From: Oligoflexia bacterium
Lineage (GTDB): Bacteria; Bdellovibrionota; UBA1018; CAIPTA01
Direction: 5' to 3'
NCBI GenBank assembly: GCA_903867855.1
Contig: CAIPTA010000113.1
Coordinates: forward strand, 1-40,616
Length of the DNA: 40,616 nucleotides
Both the position numbers and the translations under genes were made by a program. Within the stretch, counting starts at the first letter, position 1. Each line of letters opens with the position of its first letter. Under the pieces are notes generated by a model. It made no database searches. It saw only the letters and a list, made by a program, of their open reading frames with translations, and was not told the origin of the DNA. This document shows positions 15,137 to 22,999 of this stretch, one piece after another.

Positions 15137-16105
15137 TTATAGACCCAAAACGTAACTGAAGATCAGCGGCGCAACAATCGTTGCATCCGATTCCACAATA
15201 TACTTCGGAGTATCAATCCCGAGTTTGCCCCAAGTGATTTTCTCATTGGGTACAGCGCCGGAGTAGGAGCCATAGCTCGTGGTAGAATCAGAGATCTGCG
15301 CGAAGTAGCCCCAGAGGCGAGCGTTCAGGCCGAGATCTTGGTGCAGCATTGGCACTACGCAAATGGGGAAGTCACCCGCGATACCACCACCGATTTGGAA
15401 CATACCGAGGGAAGTATTCTTGGTGATGCCTTGGTAGAATTCCGCCATTTGCATCATGTACTCGATACCCGTGCGCACGGTGTGCACGTTCTTCACATCG
15501 TTACGCATGCAAGCCGCAGCGTACATATTGCCGAGGGTAGCATCTTCCCAGCCTGGGCAGATGATAGGCAGATTTTTCTCTGCAGCGGCTAACATCCAGC
15601 TGTTTTTAGGGTCGGTATCGTAATACTGCTTCAAACCGCCGCCGAGCAGGGCTTGGTAAAAGAATTCGTGCGGGAAATAGCGCTTATTTTCCTTCTCGGC
15701 TTTTGCCCAGAGATCGATCATCACTTTTTCCATACGGCGCATCGCTTCGCCTTCAGGAATGCAAGTATCGGTTACGCGGTTCATGTGGCGCTCAAGGAGA
15801 GCTTGCTCATCCTTTGCGGAGAGTTCGCGGTAGTGAGGCACGCGCTCATAGTGAGTGTGAGCTACCAAGTTGAAGATATCTTCCTCTAAGTTCGCGCCGG
15901 TGCAGCTGATCAAGTGCACTTTATCTTGGCGAATCATTTCTGCGAGAGTGATACCGAGTTCGGCAGTGCTCATCGCGCCAGCAAGGGTGATCATCATCTT
16001 CCCTCCGCCTTCGACATGCTTTTTATAGCCTTCGGCAGCGTCTACCATGGCGGCAGCGTTGAAGTGACGGTAATTGTGTTTCATGAATTTTGATATTGGT
16101 CCCAT
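15137..16105 (-). CDS. Deoxyhypusine synthase-like protein (possibly homospermidine synthase)
   Basis: A 322-residue protein. I use the ATG at 16105 (MGPISKFMKHNYRHFNAAA), because bacterial deoxyhypusine-synthase-like proteins begin at this conserved segment; an upstream open frame to 16336 overlaps prfB and looks non-coding. NAD-binding region: LISCTGANLEEDIFN (65-79). Lys294 in TWGKLG aligns with the catalytic lysine of eukaryotic deoxyhypusine synthase, in the context TWGK...DATIVAPLI. Bacteria lack eIF5A, so these enzymes are thought to act on polyamines, for example making homospermidine from putrescine or spermidine. It is divergent from prfB with 67 bp between starts. Confidence 0.88.
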   Translation of the reverse strand: MGPISKFMKHNYRHFNAAAMVDAAEGYKKHVEGGGKMMITLAGAMSTAELGITLAEMIRQDKVHLISCTGANLEEDIFNLVAHTHYERVPHYRELSAKDEQALLERHMNRVTDTCIPEGEAMRRMEKVMIDLWAKAEKENKRYFPHEFFYQALLGGGLKQYYDTDPKNSWMLAAAEKNLPIICPGWEDATLGNMYAAACMRNDVKNVHTVRTGIEYMMQMAEFYQGITKNTSLGMFQIGGGIAGDFPICVVPMLHQDLGLNARLWGYFAQISDSTTSYGSYSGAVPNEKITWGKLGIDTPKYIVESDATIVAPLIFSYVLGL

Positions 16106-16172
16106 AGGAAAAGGAAATAGCGGAAAAAGAACTTCTCTGCAAGTGTGAAATCCTTTATGATCAGCCTGTCTT

Positions 16173-17316
16173 ATGGAACATTCCCTCAACGAATATAAAC
16201 GCAGCATCGCCGCCTTGAGAGCTAAAGTAGAAGCCCTCGGGAGGTCACTTTGAACTCGACACGAAAGAGCGCCGCTTAGGCGATATCGAAGCGCAAGAGG
16301 CAGACCCCAGTTTCTGGAGTGATAATCGCCGCGCACAAGCGATCCAAAAAGAAAAAGGTTCCATTAATTCCACGCTCTCGGAATTTAAATCACTGCGTCA
16401 AAAAGTGGAAGATGTGGAAACCCTCGCCGAGCTTTCTGCGGAAGATCCAAGCCTCTTGGATGAGCTCAGCACTGAATTAGAGAAAACTGCGCCCTTTGTG
16501 GAAGCCGTGGAAACCCGCACGCTTCTTGGCGGAGAAAATGATTCTCGCAATGCTTTCTTAAATATCAACTCCGGCGCAGGCGGCACAGAATCTCAGGATT
16601 GGGCCCATATGTTACTGCGCATGTATCGCCGTTGGTGCGATAAAAAAGGCTTTACGAATGAAGTGGTGGAACTCTCTGCAGGCGAAGAGGCGGGGATTAA
16701 GAGTGCCACGATTTTGGTGAAGGGGCAGTATGCCTATGGCTTACTCCGCGCGGAAGTGGGCGTGCATCGCTTGGTGAGAATCTCGCCTTTTGATTCCAAC
16801 AAACGTAGACATACTAGCTTTGCTTCTGTCTATGTTTATCCCGAAGTGGATGATGATGTGGAGATTGAAGTGAAGGAAACGGATATCCGCGTGGATGTGT
16901 TTCGCTCGGGTGGATCCGGCGGACAAGGCGTGAACACTACCGATTCTGCCGTACGTATCACCCACTATCCTTCAGGATTAGTGGTTGTGTGCCAAAATGA
17001 ACGCTCCCAAATCAAAAACCGCGGAACCGCCATGAAGGTGCTAAAGGCGCGATTGTATGAGAGATATCTCGAAGAAGAGCGCGCAAAACAAGCAGTGGTG
17101 GAAGCGGGCAAAAAGGCTGTAGAGTGGGGCTCGCAAATTCGCTCCTATGTGCTGCATCCCTATAAGATGGCGAAGGATCATCGCACTGGCGAAGTTACTT
17201 CGAGTGCGGAGGATGTGTTGGATGGGGCGATCGATCCCTTCATTCGCACATTTCTCCTCTTTGATAAGGGCATGATCGAACGCAAGGGCGGCGCTGATAA
17301 AGAGGAAGAGCTTTGA
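16173..17316 (+). CDS. prfB: Peptide chain release factor 2 with programmed +1 frameshift
   Basis: The zero frame opens with ATG at 16173 (MEHSLNEYKRSIAALRAK...) and meets TGA at 16251-16253 after CTT. Skipping one base and continuing from 16252 gives an uninterrupted frame to 17316 (about 380 residues in total). The site reads GGGAGG-TCA-CTT-TGA: a Shine-Dalgarno-like box three bases before CUU-UGA, exactly the spacing of the E. coli prfB autoregulatory frameshift. RF2 signatures are the SPF anticodon tripeptide (RISPFDSNKRRH) and the GGQ catalytic loop (RSGGSGGQGVNTT). It terminates translation at UGA and UAA. Low RF2 lets the ribosome slip and raises RF2 synthesis. The next codon after UGA starts with A rather than C. 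Confidence 0.95.
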
Positions 17317-17317
17317 C

Positions 17318-17341
17318 AAGCTAGCCTCTTCAAGCTAGCTT
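17318..17341 (+). terminator. Hairpin after prfB
   Basis: Perfect 8-bp arms AAGCTAGC (17318-17325) and GCTAGCTT (17334-17341), starting 2 nt after the prfB stop. Only two T's follow, so termination may be weak. It ends 6 nt before the next start codon. Confidence 0.45.
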
Positions 17342-17347
17342 CCGCTC

Positions 17348-19789
17348 ATGCGAAACTTATTTAGCTTTATCGTACTAGCGCTACTTCCAATGGCCGCAAA
17401 TGCCGGCTCTTTGTTCGGTCAGCCCACCTTCGATTTACCCTCCGAAGTGCAATTTAGCATCTCTGGCACAGGCGCTGCGAAGGCCACGGATGTGCTCTTT
17501 GATGGCATCAGTAAAATTCGTTTAGGCAAAATTGGCACGAGCACCACGAATCTTGGGCTCACGATTGGTCGCACGATCTATGATAACCACGATGTGCTGC
17601 AAAGTTATACAGTGGTGGATACTGTGGCCTTGCCAGTTACTCTCTACTCTTACTCTTTGCCGATCGGAAATACTTTTTTCTCTCTCGCTTTAGGCCTGGG
17701 TGGGAATCTTACTTTTCTTGATTTGCGTCAGGTTACGGAGGGCAGTTTCCGGAAGCTTGATCCAATCAAAACGCGGGATAAACAAATCACTGCGACGCCC
17801 TGGTACAAGATGGCCACATCGAACAGTACGCCACCCTTTTCTCAAGCACCCGATCAGCCAGCGCACTCTATTTTTGGTCTCGATTCTGCGAACGATGCTC
17901 TATACTCCAATCTTTGGAATATGGTTTCCTTTCCGGCGCGATTGCCCTTTAAGGCTGCGTGGGTGAAGCGTTTAGACATTGGCGAAGTGATTGCCTATGG
18001 AGCCTCAGGATTAGCGGAGTTTGGTCCATCGGTGGGGGTGCTCGTGAATCCAGGCGCGCTAAGCGGCTATGTGGACAGTCTCAATGTGTCTGCCGGTTAC
18101 AGGGTATTCATCAGCGGAGATTTCCATATCGCCGTACAGCGCGAGGACGATAATCATGTGCGCGTAAAAATCGTGCGCACAAAACAATATGGCCAGCACT
18201 ACGGCACCAGCGCTGCTAGCAATAATGCCCGTCTCTTCGATGGGTTCGTGGTTCTTGGCGCCAAGTTAGAGCCGAGCGTGAGCGTAATTCCTTTCAACTT
18301 TCAAAACCTCAACGATAAGACCTCCGATTTTGAAGAGGGTTTCCGTTTTGATCTTCGCGATCCGGCAGCCCAAGCGGCCTATGAGCAAGCTGCGATTGGT
18401 AAGTTTGCTGCTGCGGAAGCGTTGGTAGCGCAAACGAAATCAAATCCCGTGCCTGCGGTAACGAAACTTTTCCAGAAGGACGAGCAAGGCACTACGAATC
18501 AGCAGGATCGTGGATTAAAAATTTTGATCTACAGTGAAGATCGCGCGAGCGAAGTGGATAATAACGAAGAAGTGTTGCAGTTGCCTGATGGAGAACACAC
18601 AGTGCTCGAAAGTGTTGCGGATAATACCTTTCACTCTCAGTTTTTGTTGGGTGGTAGCACGCGTCTCGTAAGCCGCACCACGATTGACTATACAGATAGG
18701 TTGCTCAGCCTCATTCTTGAGGGCTGGATGGAAGATCAAGTAACCGATGGCAATGAGCTCCGCGATTATGAGAGCTCCATTGAAAAAATTGTGGATCGTG
18801 GCCAGTTATTTATGCATATGCCGATTATGAATCCCTCGCCGCCGCCCGCACCGAGCGAAGGTGAGGATGAAGATTCTGAGCATGTTTCTAGTATGCCCGC
18901 AGATCAGCCAACACTAGCCTACTACGGAAACTCCAGCTTCTATTTCCGCATGGATGTGAACCAAGCGAATGCGGAAAAGTTTTTTCAAACTTCTGAGGAG
19001 GATAAGTGGAAGACTTTAGAAAGAGTATTTCAAATTCCTGAGGGCCTTTGGCAAAATATTGATTCGCGCATGGCGCTTCGTGGTTTTAACTATCTAGGCC
19101 GCGCAGTGAATATCGCCCTCATTCCTTTCGATATTCGTATCAAGCAGATTGAATCTCTCATCATTGCCGATTCGATTTATAATAATTGGATTCAGCTCGC
19201 GAATATTTCTGATCCAAAAGAACTCACTCATACGTTGGTGAATCAATTTGCGGATCCTGTGTATGGCTTTGAGATGATGCAAGTATTTACGAATGCCATT
19301 GGCGGACAAAATCTTCCCTTCTACCTTAGCGCAGCCAATAAAAGCTTCGGACGCATAAGCGTGCAAGAGGGCGAGCTATCGGGGATCCCGAGCCTCGAAG
19401 AGTATCGCCGCACGGCGAATTTCGATGAGCCAGATACCATCGGGCAGAATGAAAACCTCGCTCTCACGGATCTCAATATGAAGATCTTAGATGCGGATCA
19501 TGTGCAGATTAGTTTTCATGCTCAGGAGTTGCCGCAGTACTTATATTTCCGGGTGGACCAACTTGGGATGTTTATTAACTCCAAGGCCGAGCTCGTGGTG
19601 ATGAATATGAATCTCGCAAAAGTGGGGGCGAATACCATTGTGCTTAATCGCAATAGCGATGGCTATGATGGAGTGCTGGCGAAAGCTATCCTTGCTCTTG
19701 CGCCGAATCCTTATCGTCTCTCCGTGGCGCTTGGCGCTGAAAAAACGGATTGGGGACCCGTGGCCACCGTGGATGGCGGCACGAAGTAG
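17348..19789 (+). CDS. Large secreted protein of unknown function
   Basis: An 813-residue protein with a Sec signal peptide (MRNLFSFIVLALLPMAANA, cleavage after Ala19). The mature chain is rich in beta-type alternation early on (NLGLTIGRTIYDN, VALPVTLYSYSLP, FFSLALGLGGNLTFL) and turns more helical and charged later. It contains an acidic Pro/Glu/Asp linker near 497-510 (PPPAPSEGEDEDSE). No catalytic motif or known domain is recognised; an outer-membrane or surface role is an inference from the beta-rich first half. Translation starts only 6 nt after the prfB hairpin, without an obvious ribosome binding site. The next two genes on this strand are also orphan secreted proteins. Confidence 0.75.
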   Translation: MRNLFSFIVLALLPMAANAGSLFGQPTFDLPSEVQFSISGTGAAKATDVLFDGISKIRLGKIGTSTTNLGLTIGRTIYDNHDVLQSYTVVDTVALPVTLYSYSLPIGNTFFSLALGLGGNLTFLDLRQVTEGSFRKLDPIKTRDKQITATPWYKMATSNSTPPFSQAPDQPAHSIFGLDSANDALYSNLWNMVSFPARLPFKAAWVKRLDIGEVIAYGASGLAEFGPSVGVLVNPGALSGYVDSLNVSAGYRVFISGDFHIAVQREDDNHVRVKIVRTKQYGQHYGTSAASNNARLFDGFVVLGAKLEPSVSVIPFNFQNLNDKTSDFEEGFRFDLRDPAAQAAYEQAAIGKFAAAEALVAQTKSNPVPAVTKLFQKDEQGTTNQQDRGLKILIYSEDRASEVDNNEEVLQLPDGEHTVLESVADNTFHSQFLLGGSTRLVSRTTIDYTDRLLSLILEGWMEDQVTDGNELRDYESSIEKIVDRGQLFMHMPIMNPSPPPAPSEGEDEDSEHVSSMPADQPTLAYYGNSSFYFRMDVNQANAEKFFQTSEEDKWKTLERVFQIPEGLWQNIDSRMALRGFNYLGRAVNIALIPFDIRIKQIESLIIADSIYNNWIQLANISDPKELTHTLVNQFADPVYGFEMMQVFTNAIGGQNLPFYLSAANKSFGRISVQEGELSGIPSLEEYRRTANFDEPDTIGQNENLALTDLNMKILDADHVQISFHAQELPQYLYFRVDQLGMFINSKAELVVMNMNLAKVGANTIVLNRNSDGYDGVLAKAILALAPNPYRLSVALGAEKTDWGPVATVDGGTK

Positions 19790-19954
19790 GATTTCTGCAG
19801 TAAACATTTTAAACCTAACTAGCCTCAGTTGTAGGCTCTTACCTGCTTTTTAAAAATCCAAAGAATTCAGCTGCTTACGCGATGCGGCTAAGTGCTTGAA
19901 ATTTCGTGGTAATTTAGCCCTACAGTCTTTTCGCCGAATAGCCGATAAGTTTAG

Positions 19955-19960
19955 TATAAT
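19955..19960 (+). promoter_or_regulatory. Consensus -10 box before the 19993 gene
   Basis: A perfect TATAAT lies 32 bp upstream of the ATG at 19993 in the 203-bp gap after the large secreted protein gene; no convincing -35 box lies 17 bp further up. It is a plausible promoter for the two-gene unit 19993-22203. Confidence 0.35.
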
Positions 19961-19992
19961 ATTGAAGGCAGGGCCTTTGTTGGGGTGAACTA

Positions 19993-21012
19993 ATGGGCTT
20001 CTCTAAATTCCATCGAAAACTAGTTTGTCTACTGGCTGTGGCTGTTTATTGCTTTGCGCTTTCGCTGCCCGCTCTAGCCGTTACCCAAACCGGCGCTCAA
20101 CAACAGAATTCTTCCGCGAATAAAACCGGTCAGATGATTGATACTTTGAGCGGAATTTTCGCAATTGGGATGGGGGGGTTCATGATTGCGACTGCGCACT
20201 CCGAGCCTCCGGGTTCTCAGCGGGTAATGCAAATGGCCATGGGCGGAATGATGATCTTAACTGGCTTAGGCCAGCTTGCCAACGCCGCGCAAATGGGGAA
20301 AGATGCGGCGGCCAGCGATTCCAATGTGACGAGCGGAGGATCCCTCGCCCAAACGCCTACCAACTTGGGCTCGCAAAGTTTACCCACCGTTGATCCATCG
20401 CTGCTTACCAATAGCGGAGTGAGTGATAAATTAAAGCAAGCAGGAATTGATCCTGGAATTCTTGGCTCAGCTCTGCAAGGCGGCGCCACGCCAGCCTCTG
20501 CGATTTCGCAAGCGAGCGGCGGAAAAATTCCAGCTGCGGATATTCAAAGTGCGATGGATTCGGCAGGATCTCTATCTCCTGATCAACAAAAAGATTTGCT
20601 CGCAAAGTCGGGCTTAGCCGATATGCAAGCGAAGATCGCTGCTGGTATTGGAGCGGCAGATGGAGCGGGTGGGTTGGCATCAGCTGCGAAATCTGGTGAT
20701 AACGGAGCTTCCTCTGCTGCCTTCACTGGTGCCGAAGAAGCGGCGAAACCAACAGACGCGAAAATCAGCAAAGAAGTGGCCGATGCGCTCGCCGCAAAAG
20801 AGAAAAAAGATCAGCTCAATGGTCTTGGCGATCTTTCCATCTTTCAGCAAGTGCATAAAAAATACTCTGAAAAATTCGGTTTAATCTACGGACATATTTC
20901 TAACGGCGCTGCCCTGAAGGGCGTGGCTGGCGTGGACGGAAAGCCCATCGTGGATGGCGTGATCGCTCCTGCGGCGGCTCCAAGCGCGCGACAACCTGCG
21001 AGTTTGCAATGA
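19993..21012 (+). CDS. Secreted Ala/Gly/Ser-rich protein of unknown function
   Basis: A 339-residue protein with a signal peptide ending in LPALA (about residue 29). Next comes a Gly/Met-rich hydrophobic stretch (about 45-95: GIFAIGMGGFMIATA, then MGGMMILTGLGQLANAA) that could form two membrane helices, followed by a low-complexity region rich in Ala, Gly, Ser, Asp and Lys. The C-terminal 50 residues are more ordered (SIFQQVHKKYSEKFGLIYGHISNGAAL). A GGGGTGA ribosome binding site precedes the ATG. Its stop is 9 nt from the start of the next gene, so the two form an operon. The family is not recognised. Confidence 0.7.
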   Translation: MGFSKFHRKLVCLLAVAVYCFALSLPALAVTQTGAQQQNSSANKTGQMIDTLSGIFAIGMGGFMIATAHSEPPGSQRVMQMAMGGMMILTGLGQLANAAQMGKDAAASDSNVTSGGSLAQTPTNLGSQSLPTVDPSLLTNSGVSDKLKQAGIDPGILGSALQGGATPASAISQASGGKIPAADIQSAMDSAGSLSPDQQKDLLAKSGLADMQAKIAAGIGAADGAGGLASAAKSGDNGASSAAFTGAEEAAKPTDAKISKEVADALAAKEKKDQLNGLGDLSIFQQVHKKYSEKFGLIYGHISNGAALKGVAGVDGKPIVDGVIAPAAAPSARQPASLQ

Positions 21013-21021
21013 GGGAAAGCT

Positions 21022-22203
21022 ATGTATAGATCAATAAAAAATATTTCCATCATTTTGATAGCAGCGCAGGGAATTTGCTTGCAAAGTTTTGGCGATGCTG
21101 TGGATTTGGCAGCCATGAAAGATAATATTGATCATTTAGAAAAAGATTGCGGAGTGCCTCCAGCTAAAATTGCCAGTGCTATGGCGGACATTCAAAGAGC
21201 GGATCTTGCTTCGCCTATGTGTGAAATGGCGAAGACTCGGGGGGTAAGCGCGGTTGGCGAAGCTGGTCAGCAGCAGATGGTTGATGCTGGCGGCTGTGGG
21301 GCCAGCGCTGATAGTAAAAAGGCGGCTGCCTATGCTCAATTAAAAGCGGCGGCAAGTGGCGCTAAGGTGCCTGCCCCTCTCAAAGATAATTCCAATCAAG
21401 CACAGATTAATCGCTGCAAGGCAGCCAAGGATGCAATATCTAATACAGCCGATAAAGTTGCAACCGCAAGCGGCATGAACGCCATGCAAATGATGCAAAT
21501 GGGCCAAATGGGCATGCAGATGCTGGGTCAGCTCGCGAGCCTTGCTGGTAGCGGCAGTGGCTCGGGTAGCAGCGGTAGTGGCAGTGCGGTTACGAGTGCA
21601 GGGCCTACAGCGCAAAGTGTTGGCGATAGCGGCGTGAGCGCACCTGCTTCACCGTCTACCCCAAGCACGCCAAGCGCTACAGCGGATAGCACTGGCGGCA
21701 CTGCGGCTCCTGCGGGTAGCTTCGCGCTAGGTAGTGCAGGCAGTGCCGATCCTGCAGGCACTCCACCTGATTCTAGTATCACGGCTGCCAATGGTGGAGC
21801 GCCTCCTGGCGGCGCTGGCGGAGCGGGAGCTCTGGGAGCGAATTTGGGAAGTGGATCATCGAGCGGCACTGGAATTGGAACCGGCACAGCGGTGAATTCC
21901 TATGCGGCGATGAATGCCTTTAACCAAGACGATGGCAGTGCCCCAGCCGGTGGCGCCATGCTTGGGCTCAAGGGCTCGAATGATTTTCAAGGTCTTGACC
22001 CTGCGGGGAAAGATCCCATGGGTGGCGCTGGCGCTTTGGGTGGCGGCGCTGCGGGGTTTGATCCGAATGGAGAGGCTGGTCGCGGAATCGCCAGTGGCGA
22101 TGGCCAAGCGCTTGCGCAAAATGATGTGAACGATCCGAGCACGAGTCTCTTCGATCTTGTTTCTGTGAAGATGCGCGAGATGAAAAAACGGGGCTCCTTG
22201 TAA
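21022..22203 (+). CDS. Secreted Gly/Ala/Ser-rich low-complexity protein
   Basis: A 393-residue protein. A signal peptide (SIKNISIILIAAQGICLQSFG) leads into an N-terminal Cys-containing part (about 25-140; cysteines near 43, 67, 92, 96 and 133). A Met/Gln segment follows (MQMMQMGQMGMQML, about 155-168), then a long Gly-Ser/Ala-Pro region, including alternating GSGSGSGSSGSGS, to near residue 370. A short charged C-terminus (LVSVKMREMKKRGSL) follows. The composition suggests a flexible, extended extracellular or periplasmic protein. It is co-transcribed with the preceding gene (9-nt gap, GAGGGAAAG ribosome binding site). No function is assigned. Confidence 0.68.
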   Translation: MYRSIKNISIILIAAQGICLQSFGDAVDLAAMKDNIDHLEKDCGVPPAKIASAMADIQRADLASPMCEMAKTRGVSAVGEAGQQQMVDAGGCGASADSKKAAAYAQLKAAASGAKVPAPLKDNSNQAQINRCKAAKDAISNTADKVATASGMNAMQMMQMGQMGMQMLGQLASLAGSGSGSGSSGSGSAVTSAGPTAQSVGDSGVSAPASPSTPSTPSATADSTGGTAAPAGSFALGSAGSADPAGTPPDSSITAANGGAPPGGAGGAGALGANLGSGSSSGTGIGTGTAVNSYAAMNAFNQDDGSAPAGGAMLGLKGSNDFQGLDPAGKDPMGGAGALGGGAAGFDPNGEAGRGIASGDGQALAQNDVNDPSTSLFDLVSVKMREMKKRGSL

Positions 22204-22369
22204 AGTCTGCCTGCTCTTTTTTATAAACGCGGAGCGGAATGTTAAGTGAGTCCTTGTTTTAATGCTCATCGCCACAAGAAAATCCTAACCAAAAAATCAC
22301 CTATCGCAAAAATCGTTTGCTAGCCGCTGCCGTGTCTCGGTACAAATAGGGGCAGGTGGAAATCAAAAC

Positions 22370-22999
22370 ATGAGAGAATCTTTACATCACTACGGTTGGG
22401 TAGAAGTGGTTTGCGGTTGTATGTTCAGCGGAAAAACCGAGGAACTCATTCGCCGCATGAAGCGTGCGCAAATCGCGCGGCAAAAACTCCAAATTTTTAA
22501 ACCGGCGATCGATGATCGCTATGGCAAAGAGTATGTGGCGTCGCATAATGCGAATCGCATTGAATCTGTGCCCGTGGCTCATGCGCAAGATATCCTGGCT
22601 CTCCTTGAAGATTCCACGCGCATCGTGGGTATCGATGAGGCGCAATTTTTTGATGCTTCGATTGTGGAAGTGGTGGAGCGTCTTGCGAATCGAGGGATTC
22701 GTGTGGTGGTAGCCGGCTTAGATATGGACTATCGCGGCAAGCCTTTTGGCCCAATGCCGGAGCTTCTCTCGATTGCAGAAACAGTAACCAAGCTCTCCGC
22801 GATCTGCGTGGTTTGCGGCTCTCCAGCCACTCGTTCCCAGCGCGTAAATTCTAGTGAGGACCAAGTATTAGTTGGCGCTCATGATTCCTATGAAGCTCGT
22901 TGCCGTGCACACCATCATCCTCAAGGGGATGAACGTGCCGGGAGGGCGAATTGGCGACCCACAAAGCTAAAAGAAAATTCCCCTAGCCTTACGGTATAG
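22370..22999 (+). CDS. tdk: Thymidine kinase
   Basis: A 209-residue type II thymidine kinase. The P-loop is GCMFSGKTEEL (16-26), the catalytic base is Glu90 in GIDEAQFF, and the lasso zinc site is formed by Cys146, Cys149, Cys178 and a following His (CVVCGSPATRSQR ... YEARCRAHH). It phosphorylates deoxythymidine for salvage in the cytoplasm. Length is typical. A ribosome binding site (AGGTGGA) lies upstream of the ATG. Its end overlaps the convergent Ig-repeat lipoprotein gene by 11 nt. No other nucleotide gene is adjacent; a hypoxanthine phosphoribosyltransferase gene lies about 6 kb away. Confidence 0.96.
   Translation: MRESLHHYGWVEVVCGCMFSGKTEELIRRMKRAQIARQKLQIFKPAIDDRYGKEYVASHNANRIESVPVAHAQDILALLEDSTRIVGIDEAQFFDASIVEVVERLANRGIRVVVAGLDMDYRGKPFGPMPELLSIAETVTKLSAICVVCGSPATRSQRVNSSEDQVLVGAHDSYEARCRAHHHPQGDERAGRANWRPTKLKENSPSLTV

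Noticed and set aside
16106..16336. Upstream extension of the deoxyhypusine-synthase-like frame
   Set aside because: It overlaps the prfB start on the other strand, has non-protein-like composition, and homologous enzymes begin at the conserved MGPISKF segment.
21540..21640. Gly-Ser coding stretch as a DNA microsatellite
   Set aside because: The codons vary (GGC/GGT/AGC/AGT), so it is a protein-level low-complexity region rather than a simple DNA repeat.
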